A stretch of DNA of 60,000 nt from Symsagittifera roscoffensis (GCF_963678635.1 NC_087064.1:30473740-30533739); one strand, 5' to 3'; counted from the first letter of the stretch, positions 24,201-35,640 are shown. Numbers and translations: made by a program. Notes: generated by a model not told the origin, from the letters alone.

Positions 24201-27200
24201 TTTATGGGCTAACTGTTGTCGATAGTGCCTAAGATAAAAACTTTTGATGGTAGTGTTTAGTTTGTTCATGACACCACGCAGAAACAACAGCATTTTCCTC
24301 AAAAAAACAGCCTTTTTTAGGAGTTTTTTCATAAGGTTGGAAGTTTATGTGGTACTTGCACATCAACCAGTTATCCTTACGATATTCAGTATTCTGAATT
24401 GTGCTAGAATTTTGAAAGACTGACATTATCCGTAACAGAAGCTTGCATCATTCTTGTACGATCTTGGAGGCCATCCTCGATCGACTGCAAAATCTTCAAA
24501 AAGTTACATCGAAAAACTTGATTCCTGTATGTTGCTTTGAAAGTATCGAGAAAAATGTTGTGTTAATTTTGCAACCGAGAATGTAGTGTTATTGAACTGT
24601 TTTTTAGGAAAGGTCGCTACTGACGTCAAGAGCATCACAAAAGGTTTTTTACTGTAAAAATTTAAGCATGGATTTGGAATAAAGCTTATCAATAACCTAT
24701 TCGTTTTTTCCACAAGCCAGGTATTTGTAACTTTTAAACTGATAAATCTTCGTTTCGAACACAAACAATAGGTGTAAATTACACCTAGTGTTTTTTTTCC
24801 GACCATTGAAAGTAGGGAGCAGCTTTGTATTCAGGTGTGTTTCAATTTTTTCTGATTATTTTTTTTTGGTTTTCCACGCAAAACCAGTTACCACAAATTA
24901 TCATTGCAATGGTTCCAGAGATGTTTTTTATGAAATTTATTCAGTCGAGGTTCAAATAGCAAAAAAGTATATTGAAAATAAAGCATAATGTCAGAAAAAT
25001 TGCTCTGAAAGTTTTGACTTAAATTGCAGTTTCGAACTAGTCAAGTTAGTCAAGTCTAATGTCGAACGTTTGTTATAAAATAAACTGATCTTCGGCTGAA
25101 TTTAAAAAAAAAATATCGGACGAAAAATTAATTTAGAAATTTTAGCTTACAAAAAATATTCAAATTTTCTGAGCAAAATAAAGATTTTTTTGGAGATAAT
25201 TGTTGTCGATATTGCCTAAGTTGATAACTTTCGACGTGAATGTATTTTTTTATGGCATCACGCAGAAACAACGGCATTTTTCAAACAAAAAATTTCATTT
25301 ACTGTAGTTTTTTCAAAAGATCGGAACTTTCTGTGGTATTTGCACAACAACCGGTCATCTTTGTGATATTCTGCATTTTATCCCTAAAAGGATTCATAAG
25401 CCTGTTTCGAACACTTTGTCTTGCGAAACCTTGCAAGAATCGTGCTGGATCTTTAAAAGAATGACATTATCCCTAACACAAGCTTGTATCATTCTTGCAC
25501 GATCTTAAAAGGCATCCTCGATCGACTGGAAAATCTTCAAAAACCTGCTTGGAAACATTTGATTTCTGTATGTTGCTTTGGAACTATCAAGAAAATGTTG
25601 TTAATTTTGCAACCGAGAATGTAGTGTTATTGATGTTTTTTTATAGGAAAAGTCGCTCCTGGCGTCAAGAGCATCATTAAAGGTTTTTCATATTAAAAAT
25701 TTATGCATGGATTCTGATAAAAAACTTATCAAAAATCTATTTGTGTTTTCCACAAGCCAATTAGTTTTAATTTATTTCGAACGCAAGCAATAAGTGTTTT
25801 GCTCCGACCATTGAAAGTAGGGAGCAATTTTGGATTCAGGTGTGTTTCAATTTTTTCTGATTTTTTTTTTTGGTTTTCCGTGCAAAACTAGGAACCACAA
25901 AAAATAATCGAAATGGTTCCAGAGACGTTTCTTTATGAAACTCTTTCATTCTTGATTCAAAGAGCAATAAAAATATTGAACATATAACCCAATGTCAAAA
26001 AAACAGCTTTGAAAATTTGGACTTTACTTTCAATTTGAATTAGTCCATTTGCAAACGTTTGTTACAAAAAAACTGATCTTTCCGGCTAAAATAATTTTTT
26101 AATGACCGAAAACTAGTTCTAGAAACTTTACTTAGACCTAACAAAAAAATCATAATTTTCGAGCTAAATAATTCTTTTTTTTGGGCTAACTGTTGTCGAT
26201 AGTGCCTATGATAAAAACGTTTGATGGTAGTGTATAGTTTGTTCATGACACCACGCAGAAACAACAGCATTTTTCTCAAAAAAAACTGCCTTTTGAGGAA
26301 TTTTTTCATAAGGTCGGAAGTTTATGTGGTACTTGCACATCAACCAGTTATCCTTACGATATTCAGTATTCTGAATTGTGCTAGAACTTCGAAAGACTGA
26401 TAGTATCCCTAACACAAGGTTGTATCATTCTTGTACGATCTTGGAGGCCATCCTCGATCGACTGCAAAATCTTCAAAAAGTTACTTCGAAAAACTTGATT
26501 CCTGTATGTTGCTTTGAAACTATCGAGAAAATTGTTGTGTTAATTTTGCAACCGAGAATCTAGTGTTATTGAACTGTTTTTTAGGAAATGTCGCTACTGA
26601 CGTCAAGAGCATCACAAAAGGTTTTTTACAATAAAAATTTAAGCATGGATTTGGAATAAATCTTATCAATAACCTATTAGTTTTTCCACAAGCCAGTTCG
26701 TTGTAACTCTTAATCTGATAAATCTTTGTTTCGAACATAAACAATAGGTGTAAATTACACCTAATGTTTTGCTCCGACCATTGAAAGTAGGGAGCAACTT
26801 TGTATTCAGGTGTGTTTCAATTTTTTTTGATTATTTTTTTTTGGTTTTCCACACAAAACCAGTTACCACAAATTATCATTGCAATGGTTCCAGAGATGTT
26901 TTTTATGAAATTTTTACAGTCGTGGTTAAAATAGCAAAAAATTATATTGAAAATAAAGCATAATGTCAGAAAAATTGCTTTGAAAGTTTTGACTTTACTT
27001 TCAGTTTCGAGCTAGTCAAGTTAGTCAAGTCTAATGTCAAACGTTTGTTATAAAATAAACTGATCTTTCCGGCTGAAGTTTAAAATATTTTTTTTGGACG
27101 AAAAATTGATTTAGAAACTTTAGCTTACAAAAAAAATTCAAATGTTTTGAGCAAAATAATGATTTTTTTTTGGGTATAACTGTTGTCGATATTGCCTAAG

Positions 27201-28144
27201 TTACTAACTTTCGACAAGAATGTAATATTTAAACAAAAAAATTCATTTATTGTAGTTTTTTCAAAAGGTCAGAACTTTCTGTGGTACTTGCACAACAACC
27301 GGTCATCCTTGTGATATTCTGTATTTTATCCCTAACTGGATATACAAGACTGTTTCGAACAATTTGTCTCGTGAAACCTTGCAAGAATCGTGCTAGACCT
27401 TTAAAAGACTGACATTATCCCTAACAGAAGCTTTCGTCATTCTTGCACGATCTTCAAGGGCATCCTCGATCGACTGGAAAGACTTCAAAAACTTGCTTGG
27501 AAACACTTGATTCCTGTACCTTGCTTTGGAACTATCCAGAAAATTGTTGTGTTATTTTTGCAACCGAGAATGTAGTGTTATTGATTTGTTTTTTGTTGGG
27601 AAATGTCGCTCTTGGCATCAAGAGCATCATTAAAGGTTTTTTATATTAAAACTTTATGCATGGAATTGAAAAAAAAATTATCAAAAACGTATTTGTGTTT
27701 TCCGCAAGCCAATTAGTTGTAATTTTTAATCTGATAAAAATTACTTTCGAACACAAAAAATAGGTGTAAATTACATCTTATGTTTTGCTCGGACTATTGA
27801 AAGAAGGGAGCAACTTTGTAATCAGGTGTGTTTTAGTTTTTCTGATTTTTTTTTGGTTTTTCACGCATGACTAGTTACCACAAAAATTCATCGAAATGGT
27901 TCCAGAGATGTTTCATTATGAAATTCTTTCATTCGTGATTCAAAGAGCAGTAAAAATATCGAAAAAAGCCCAATGTATTCACTTTCAATTCAAACTAGTC
28001 TCTTTGCGAACGTTTGTTATAAAAAAATTTATCTTTCCGGCTAAAATAATTTTTTAATGACCGAAAACTATTTCTAGAAACTTTACGTCGACCTAACAAA
28101 AAAATCATAATTTTTGAGCTAAAAAATGCTTTTTTGGAGCTAAC
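21202..28144 (+). repeat. Right half of array: alternating A/B monomers (2-kb higher-order repeat)
   Basis: A-type monomers start at 21202, 23220, 25201 and 27181. B-type monomers start at 22229, 24214 and 26191. A-A distances are 2018, 1981 and 1980 bp. Type A carries GGACGAAAAATTG and ATTGCCTAAGTTACTAA. Type B carries CGAAAACTAGTTCTAGAAAC, ATAGTGCC and GACACCACGCAG. A and B differ much more from each other than from their own kind two units away. Confidence 0.85.
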
Positions 28145-28558
28145 TGTTGTCGATAGTGCCTAAGACAAAAAACTTTCGACGGGACTGTATAGTTTGTTCA
28201 TGACACCATGCAGAAACAACAGCATTTTTCTCATAAAAAAACAGCCTGTAGTTTTTGTAGTTTTTTCAAAAAGCTCGGAAGTTTCTGTGGTACTTGCAAA
28301 ACAACCAATTATTTTTTACGATATTCAGTATTCTGAATTGTGCTAAATCTTTAAAAGACTGACATTATCCCTAACAGAAGCTTGCATCATTCTTGCACGA
28401 TCTTGGAGGCCATCCTCGTTCGACTGGAAAATCTTCAATAAGTTACTTCAAAAAATTTGATTCCTGTATATGGCTTTGAAACTACCGAGAAATTTGCTGT
28501 GTTACTTTTGCAAACGACCGAGAATGTAGTGTTATTGAACGGTTTTTTAGGAAATGTC
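28145..28558 (+). repeat. Internally deleted B-type monomer (414 bp)
   Basis: The unit runs normally to TTTTTTAGGAAATGTC and then jumps straight to TGTTGTCGGTATTGCC, the start of the next monomer. The skipped part is the right half of a normal unit. Both sides of the junction share TGTC, so a short-homology deletion is likely. Confidence 0.8.
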
Positions 28559-30010
28559 TGTTGTCGGTATTGCCTAAGTTACTAACTTTCGACGGGAGTG
28601 TATAATTGGTTCATGAAACCACGCAGAAACAACGGATTTTTTTCTCATAAAACCAGTCATTTTTTGTAGTTTTTTCAACAGGTCGAAAGTTTCTGTGGTA
28701 CTTGCACATCAACCAGTTATCCTCACGATATTCTGTATTCTGAATTGTGCTAGATCTTTAAAAGACTGACATTATCCCTAACAGAAGCTTGCATCATTCT
28801 TGCACGATCGTAGAGGCATTCCTCGATCGACTGGAAAATCTTCAGAAAGTCGGAAAATTCAATTTTTGTATGTCATTTTGAGATTATCAAGAAAAATTTG
28901 CGGTTTTTTGCAACCTAAAGTGTAAGGTTATTGATACTGTTTTTAGGAAATGTCGCTCCTGGCATCAACAGCATCAAAAAAGTTTTTTTTTCGTAAAAAA
29001 TTTTAGGCATGGAATTGAAACAAAACTTATCAACAGCCGGTTCGTTTTTTCTACAAACTAAATAGGTGTAACTACTAAAATGATAAAGTTTTGTTTTGAA
29101 GACAAAAAGAAGGTTTAAATAACATCTAACGTTTTGCTCCGACTATTGAAAATTGGGAGGAACTTTGTATTCAGGTGCGTTCCAATTTTTTCTTATGATT
29201 TTTTTGTTTTCCTACGCAAAGCCAATTACCACCACAAATAATCATCGGAATGGTTCAGAGATGTTTCATTATGAAACTTTATCAGTAGTGGTTCAAAGAG
29301 CAATAAAAATATGGAAAATATAGCCCAATGTCAGAAAAACCGCTTTGAACTTTTTGACTTTACTTTCAATTTCGAGCGAGCCTTTACTTCAGTTTCGAGC
29401 GGGTCTAGTCTAATTTTGCCCATTTGTTGTAAAAAAATAATCTTCCTTGCTGAAATAATTTTTAATGAATAAAAACTAGTTTTAGAAACTTTACTTAGAT
29501 CTTAAAATTTTTTTTTAAATTTCTGTGCAAATTACTAGAAAATTTATTTTGGAGAAAATTGTTGTCAATTTTGCCTAAACTATTAACTTTCGACGCGAGT
29601 GTATATTTTTTTACATCACACTACGCAGAAACAACCCCTTTTAATCGATAAAAAAAAGAAACCCAATTTTTCTTCTTTTTTTTAAATATGGTCGCAAGCA
29701 ACGTTCTGTGGTTCTTGCACAACAATCGATTTTCCTTGTGATATTCTGTATCTTGCCCTCTAATGTATATAAGATCCTGTCTCGAATAATAGTTGTCTCG
29801 CAAAACCTTGCAAGAATGTTGCATGAACGTTGAAAGATTGGCATTATCCTTTACAGAAGCTTGATGATTCTTGCAAGATCTTGGAGGCTAATACTCTTCG
29901 ATCGACTGGAAGTTTTAAAAAACTTACTTCGGAGAACTGGATTCTTTTTTTTGCAATCGAGAATGCAATGTATCTAAAGTGATAGTTACAGGAAGGGTCA
30001 ATCTTGGCAT
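28559..30010 (+). repeat. Diverged right-edge satellite monomers
   Basis: Starts at 28559 and 29560. The boxes remain recognisable (TTCGATCGACTGGAAG near 29899, ACTACGCAGAAACAACCCC near 29620) but with many changes. The homology fades near 30.0 kb. Confidence 0.75.
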
Positions 30011-31249
30011 CAGTAGCGTCAAAAAAGTTTTTCATGAAAAAATTGCACAGGAGCATAGTGGAACTTTACAAGACTTGCCATAAAACACGAGCATAGCATT
30101 GCAAGATAGTGGATAAAAAATAAATCAAACCGAAGCATTATTTGACACATAGTAAAAACTGAGCTAGTAAAAACTGTGCATCATTTCCGATACAAATTAA
30201 AACGCCAAAAATTAAAATAAATTCTGTTCAAAAAATGAAGGCTAAAAAATGAAGTTTTGTTTGCAATTGTTTTCAGAATCAATTACCTACAGCACATGAA
30301 GGATTCAGTATAAATAATCTTTTTTCATTTCGTTCTCATAACTAAAATCTGGAACCGATACGAGAAAAAGGTTGCTGAAAACATCGAGATCCAAAAGTTT
30401 TTTATTGTAATGGAACACTTTGCTAAAATGTTGCACTCAAGCTTGCCTAAAATCCAACACTTTTGCAGAAAATCAAAAAAGATTATATATTTTTGATTCA
30501 CACTTTCTTAAAAAATAGTTAGCCAGTTTGAGAAAACTGGATGTTTTCTCTCAACCTGCTTGAACTCTACAATTGCAAAAAAAAACAGATTACCTTTGTT
30601 CTTGATTACAAGTAAAATTACTCCAGCAAGCTAAAAAGCAGTTTAAATGTTCGTTTGCTTCTGCTGCTTATCAACATCTCTGCAACGCCAAACTGATTAT
30701 CAAATTTTTAACCAATACTTTGATTAGTGCAATTTTTTGTTCACTAATTACCTTCACAGTAGATTTGTACGATATGCTGAATAAATTCATTTCCTAATTT
30801 TTGCTTTAGAAAAACGCCCTCAGTTAGCTTGCCGACTGAAATCTTTGTTTTTTGTTGGATTTTGAATTATATTTTTTTAATGAACATATATTATATTTTG
30901 AATTATATTTTATTGAATTGGTTTAAATTGCTCGGTTTTGATGTTTCTAATCAATTACTGCATGCTAATATATTATATCTCTCGTGTGTATGTATGTGTG
31001 TGTGTAGTATGTATGTTTGTAGGTATAACAGTATACGTCTGGTTGAAATCATTTGTTATCAGCCAGCTCCTTTCAATCGGCTGAACCTAGATAAGTAATT
31101 ATTGTATAGTGACAATACTTATGACAATTTGATATTGACAGTTTAAAAAAAACCCTTTAACCAAAAGGTTTTAGCCCCAACTATTCCAGACAAGTTGAGA
31201 GACAGTTTGACCTAATACCAGCTCTGTTATTGAGATATCAAACAAATTT
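30010..31249. other. Intergenic A+T-rich DNA
   Basis: No gene recognised. A short TGTATG/TGTG microsatellite-like run lies at about 30985-31025. Confidence 0.45.
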
Positions 31250-31722
31250 CAAAAAAGCCAATCGAAGCTTGGAAAAGAGTAATGAACGCAAGTAAACAAA
31301 AACCCTAAAAAATCAATGACTTTCTTTATAAAAATCTCAACTTTCGAATTTCAAAGAAAAAATAGATACCCTTCAAGCTCTTTGAATTTTTGAAACAACT
31401 AGAGAAAACTGGATCAATAAGTAAAGTCTTTATTGCGCTGGAAATCTAAAAAGTAAATTCCACTTTCGAAACTAGAAATCATTCATGTTTTTTCGCGCCA
31501 TATCCACGTTCGTACTTGGGGAGTGCTATTTACGTCAGTTGATGAATTTCAATTGAATTCAAAAGGTGCATATATACTTAAGTGCATTCATAAATGAATC
31601 AATATGTATGAATGCAAATCTGTAGTTATTAGAGACTTTTAAGCCTTTTCCTGAATAAAAAACAAAAAAAAATCAGCAAGACCTATATAAGAGTCTTCAT
31701 GACGTTCATTACTCTTAAAAAG
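31250..31722 (+). repeat. Dispersed repeat, copy 2 (pair with 11380-11880)
   Basis: Aligned with 11380-11880 in the same orientation, flanking the satellite array on the other side. The TATATAAGAG box and its AAGAC/GTCTT arms are kept. I see no target duplication at either copy. Confidence 0.75.
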
Positions 31723-32341
31723 ATATCAAGTATTTGACAAGTTTGAATTCAATGAAAATGCATGTTGTATGAAAAAAACCGATTCTTTCCAATAATAGTA
31801 CCATCAGGATTATGAAGAGAAATTATACCGAAGACCGTTTATTTCAGATGAACAATAACTTGCGTCATCTCTAATGATCCAAAAACCACTTGGAAGCGAA
31901 AAAAATGAAAAATCATTGTTGTAGATATGAGAGCAAATAAAAAACATTTAAAATTCGTCAAGCATAGAAAAATTGACTTTAATTTTGTGAGCAAAACAAG
32001 CTGTCCTTTCTTCTTATTTTAAAAATTTATTTTTTGTTCCGATTTTTTTGAAGAAAGTGAGGAAAATATATGCTCGGGGTGTTTTTTTACTCAGACAAAA
32101 TTAAGAAAATCCGGTCATTCGAAGGATCGATTTGTTGCCCTTCATAGCCCCAGCCGGGTATGCACACCACTACAGTATCCTTCAACAAGTCTGTCTAAGC
32201 TACTCGTTTTAAGCTTTATACACGTTTTACACACGCACTACAAAATCGTTCCAAATTGAATTGAGGCAGTTAATTGGTTTATTGAGTCCATATTATTAGC
32301 CTGAAATCCATAGTTTTGCCAATTTTAATTTTACCAAAAAT
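31723..32341. other. Intergenic DNA with a fragment of the 540-bp repeat family
   Basis: GCTCGGGGTGTTTTTTTACT followed by CAGACAAAATT near 32071 matches the repeat family at 43.2-45.8 kb. A short G+C-richer piece at 32140-32190 could be read as a minus-strand peptide (CIPGWGYEG) but has no fitting splice phase. Confidence 0.4.
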
Positions 32342-33020
32342 TACAGTACTGATCTTAAATTAACCGGAAACAACGAACATTGGAAAATTGAAACGCGTAT
32401 TTCTCAAATTGGGTTAGGATTAAACCAAAAAAGAACAGAACAAAAACTGCTTAGAATTTCACCAGAACTATTATGATGCAATTTACGTTTCGATATTCGC
32501 AGCAAAAAATTTTCATCAAAAATGGGTCATTTTGGTTAATCAAGAATTACGCTAAAACTGTTTCGTTAATTGATGAGAAACTTATATCAAAAGAAGCCTG
32601 TTACACAGCCCAACAAAGTCTTAGAAGTATGAAATCTGCAAAAATCTGTATCATAGAAAAAATTGTTTTTTGGTTGATAGCCAAAAAAGTCATTTTTACT
32701 AATGAAAAATCAAAATTTTAGCTTGAAAACAATTTTCAAACGCTTTGCAAAAATTTTTGGGATTTGAACCTTTCTAAAACATTGTCGTGCTGTGTATGAG
32801 GCTTTTCATGATATAATTTTCTCATCAATTAACTCCAAAAGTCAAAATGACCCATTTTTGGGGGGAAAAAATATGATGCGATTTTCGAAAAAATTGCATC
32901 ATATTAAATTCTAAGCATTTTTTCTCTTCACATTTTGTCTAACCTTAACTCAATTTGAAAAAAGCGCGGGTAACTTCAAACTTCATTCTTTTTGTTTGGA
33001 TAACTTAAATCAGCACTGTA
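32342..33020. mobile_element. Tc1/mariner-type MITE with long inverted repeats
   Basis: The left end TACAGTACTGATCTTAAATT and the right end, read on the other strand, TACAGTGCTGATTTAAGTTA are inverted copies. Homology continues inward for about 250 bp: CTCAAATTGGGTTAGG against CTCAAATTGAGTTAAGG, GCTTAGAATTT, ATGATGCAATTT and AAAAATGGGTCATTTTG. TA at each edge fits a TA target duplication, and CAGTGCTG is a typical Tc1-like terminus. There is no transposase. The 82-codon frame inside is incidental. Confidence 0.75.
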
Positions 33021-33177
33021 TTTGAGACCAATTAAAAAGCAGTCGGAATATTCAGCGCTTTGCCCTGATACAAGCAGTCTTGTTAATATTATCATTGATT
33101 TATTTTACAGCTGCAGGAAATAATTTCGTTTCCATAACTGCAATGACTAATAAGCTGAGCCTGAATTTAGATCTCAC

Positions 33178-33352
33178 CTGTCCTCTTCTCCCATGGATAA
33201 CTTGGAGTTTCTCTCGGGGTCGATCTCCATCGAGTTTGAGTTGGAGTCGTCAATGGTGGCCGAGTTGGTCAACTTCGAAATCACATTCCTCGCATCTTTC
33301 ACTGCCTTCTGAGTCTGGCTCACGATCCGGTGCAGCCGACGCTCCCTCTTAC
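33178..33352 (-). CDS. Membrane-protein gene, exon 5 (last exon found)
   Basis: The exon follows TTATTCTGTACAG and ends GAGGACAG before GTGAGATC. It reads KRERRLHRIVSQTQKAVKDA, then RNVISKLTNSATIDDSNS, a basic, helical start followed by a Ser/Asp/Asn-rich stretch. Exon 4 leaves one base (A) and this exon supplies GT, giving AGT (Ser), so the phase fits. It leaves two bases (AG), so at least one further exon is needed. I could not find it below 33178, so the C terminus is unknown. Confidence 0.8.
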
Positions 33353-33539
33353 CTGTACAGAATAAATTAGATGAAAAAGCGTTTTGTTCATATCTACGAA
33401 ATTATCAAATAATTTTCGACATTTTGCAAATTCCAAAATTGTTCAGATTCAATCACGCGGCAGAATTTTAAGAAAATTTAGAAAAAAGAAAAACTCAAAT
33501 TCAAAAAAAAATCGCAAGAATTGCAAGGAAAAACTTAAA

Positions 33540-33852
33540 ATTGACTTGCACAACGGCGAAGTTGCGCTTCGCAAACAATTGCGAGAGCACGACCAAAAAG
33601 CAGCTCTCAAGTGAAATAAAAAAATATACTTAAGCCTCGAATTAGCAAAAACTCGGCTACGTGTAGAATTCGAATCTGCGACCTACTGCAATCAAGAAAC
33701 TTTGAGTCTCACGCACTATCAACGCAAGCTTAAAAACCGACAAACACTAGTCACCAAGAAAGCAGCTACATATGCTAAATTGGTAATAACTTACCAAGCC
33801 AATCAGCAAAAGTGGCACCAAATACAAATAGACTCAATTTTGCATGTAGTAA
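33540..33852 (+). repeat. tRNA-like/dispersed repeat, left part of an interrupted copy
   Basis: Matches 40556-40860: AAGCCTCGAATTAGCAAAAA followed by CTCGGCTACGTGTAG, CAGCTACATATGCTAAA and AAAAGTGGCACCAAATACAA. The homology resumes at 34605 after an insertion. TTCGAATC near 33670 resembles a pol III B box, so a tRNA-derived SINE origin is possible. It lies in intron 4 of the membrane-protein gene. Confidence 0.65.
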
Positions 33853-34594
33853 TTTGAAATATAACAAGCTGAAGGCACGCGCATTCAGTAAAAGGAGAAA
33901 AATAATTAAAGATTATAATGGATTTTAGTGTCAGTCTCCATAAATTTCAAAAAGAATCGATTAAAATCAATTAAAAATGGATTATAATGTTACTATTTTT
34001 CGAAACAAAAAAAACATTATAATCGATTACAATCAATTGTTTTTTGAACAATTTTTTCTGAATTTTCCTTGAAATATAACCCATTTTAATCGATTATAAT
34101 CCATGATTGTTTAAAAAACGTCATCGTTTCATTTCGTTTTATTTTTTTTATTTGTGTGTTTTTCAGTTGGTGTCTTTTCTTTCTGCTTACTGTTTACTTT
34201 CTTACTTTTTACTGTTAACTTTCTTACTGTTTATTGTTTATTATTTCTGATTTCTTACTTCTTACTGACTTTTACTGTTTTTTCATGCAGAATAGCTAAA
34301 TTATAATTCATTATGATTGATTTTTCTCGTAAATTTGATAGAAAAGGGATTATAATCTATTATAATAGATAAGAGATTATAAAAGATTTTCGGAAAAATG
34401 ATAATCAACTATAATTGATTATAATTTATTAAAATGTCACCAAATATTATCATTATAAAATAATGGATTATAAATCGTTTAAACATCTAAAATTGGCGCT
34501 TATAAATAATTATAATTTTGCTAAAAGTACAATTTTAATAACAATATAATCGATTATTTTCTCTTTTTACTGAGTGCGGGCATCCACACTAAAT
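33853..34594. mobile_element. Palindrome-rich insertion with 10-bp target duplication
   Basis: It interrupts the repeat that is continuous at 40.85 kb. TTTGCATGTA ends the left flank (33843-33852) and starts the right flank (about 34595-34604), a target duplication. Near the edges are inverted ends CAGTAAAAGGAGAAAA (33886) and, on the other strand, CAGTAAAAAGAGAAAA (to 34572). The body is packed with ATTATAATC-GATTATAAT words. There is no coding. The superfamily is undetermined. Confidence 0.6.
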
Positions 34595-34604
34595 TTGCAT
34601 GTAA

Positions 34605-34935
34605 CAAATCGCAAAGCATAAAGCCACATTTTGCATAAATTGTGCATTTCAAAAATTGTGAGATATATTGAGTTTGAAAATTTCTGAAATCTATTTTCCA
34701 CTATTGTTATGTTGTTTGAAACTAAATCACTTTTTTTGGTTCATTTGATGAATTAAAATGCATCAACTGTGTTAACTTATTACCACTCGAATGTCAAAGC
34801 TATCAAAAATGCTATCAAAAACCTGTAAAGGTACCCCATCATTCTTGGGGTGTCGAACCATAAAGGTGCCGCACCAATATTTGCTGCACCATTAGTTCGT
34901 ACTAATACACTCGCTCCGCAAGTGTAATTATACCA
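34605..34935 (+). repeat. Dispersed repeat, right part of the interrupted copy
   Basis: Continues the match to 40861-41174: AATCGCAAAGCATAA, GAAAATTTCTGAAATC, CACTTTTTTTGG, CGAATGTCAAAG, GCACCAATATTTGC, and ACACTCGCT near the end. Confidence 0.65.
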
Positions 34936-35030
34936 GGTAAATTTTCATGGTTGAACCCAGAAAAAGCTTGGAGTTTGAGAAACTGTTTACAAAAACTGTT
35001 CCCCAATTTCGATCACAATTTTTCTCTTAC

Positions 35031-35220
35031 TTGGTGAGTGCAGTGCACCTGTGTCCTGGTCGTCGGAACTTTCGATGACGAGAGACGCTGGCTTCTTGGG
35101 TGGTTTCTTCTTCACTATGTGAAAGTCGCCAGAGTCTATGCTGGTGTCTGGCTGGTGGGAAGATACCAAGTGGCTGCCCTCCTCCGTAATGGGTAGGGGA
35201 GCCCCACGACCCACTGTGAG
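35031..35220 (-). CDS. Membrane-protein gene, exon 4
   Basis: Acceptor TTTCTACAG before CTCACAGTG; donor GTAAGAG after CACTCACCAA. It encodes LTVGRGAPLPITEEGSHLVS, then an acidic stretch (DTSIDSGDFHIV), KKKPPKKPASLVIE and SSDDQDTGALHSP. It is hydrophilic and low in aromatic residues, so probably a disordered cytosolic linker. The phase is 0 in and 1 out, matching exons 3 and 5. I see no known domain. Confidence 0.85.
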
Positions 35221-35402
35221 CTGTAGAAACAACAAATGCACTAGCAGTTTGAAAAAAAAAGCTTTTTCTCAATGAGGCTCAAAAGATATAACTAAACAGC
35301 GTACTAAAATTTTATCAATTTCATTCAAAAGTGGATTTCCTCGTTCTTAATTAAGAACTTGCACGTAAAATTCTATCAACTTTTTAAAAATGCTGAAATC
35401 AG

Positions 35403-35640
35403 TGGCGGATCTAGGATTTTGAAAGTTTTTGCAAATTTGGTCGACCTTTTTTTAAAAATTTTTTAACACACTTTTCAAAAAAATTGGCCCCAAAAAATAT
35501 CCTACTTTTTTCTTGGCACGCTCTCCCTCAAAATTAGTATATATTGGCGCCTTTAGAAAAACTTTAGGGTCAGTCAGCCAAATATGGATATCTTAAAATA
35601 GTACCGAAGAGGGGCCCTATGGGTCGGCAATTACTTTATT
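35403..35640 (+). mobile_element. hAT-like MITE, right end missing
   Basis: Begins CAGTGGCGGATCTAGGATTT and continues with GGTCGACC, TTAGTATATATTGGCGCC and GGGGCCCTATGGGTCGGC, all in the order seen in the intact element at 56.7 kb. The right terminal repeat is lost. It lies in intron 3. Confidence 0.65.

Larger units (their letters stand above)
13500..30010 (+). repeat. Satellite array, about 16 tandem monomers of about 1 kb
   Basis: Successive TGTTGTCGATA anchors lie at 15086, 16118, 17150, 18196, 19232, 20210, 21202, 22229, 23220, 24214, 25201, 26191, 27181, 28145, 28559 and 29560. Periods are 964-1046 bp, apart from one 414-bp unit. Boxes kept in nearly every monomer, in order: ACGCAGAAACAAC, GGTCGGAA, GCACAACAACCGGT (or CACATCAACCAGT), CATCCTCGATCGACTGG, TTTTGCAACCGAGAATGTAG, TGCTCCGACCATTGAAAG with GTAGGGAGCA, and GTTACCACAAA. 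Edge monomers are the most diverged, as expected for a homogenising tandem array. Frames of 60-109 codons inside the units are not kept between monomers, so I regard it as non-coding. Confidence 0.95.

Noticed and set aside
15085-29824. Many 60-109-codon frames on both strands within the satellite array
   Set aside because: They appear and vanish with single-base changes between monomers and are not preserved as a set. Their similarity reflects the repeated DNA.
13500-30010. Could the regular array be CRISPR or an rRNA/snRNA gene cluster?
   Set aside because: Units are about 1 kb without constant short repeats and unique spacers, and no rRNA, snRNA or tRNA signature is visible.
32140-32200. 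Minus-strand CIPGWGYEG peptide as the missing exon 6 of the membrane-protein gene
   Set aside because: With the required phase it stops after eight codons, and no good acceptor or donor surrounds it.
33080-33370. Plus-strand 96-codon Ser/Trp-rich frame
   Set aside because: It is the complement of exon 5 of the membrane-protein gene, where the minus strand has correct splice sites and phase.
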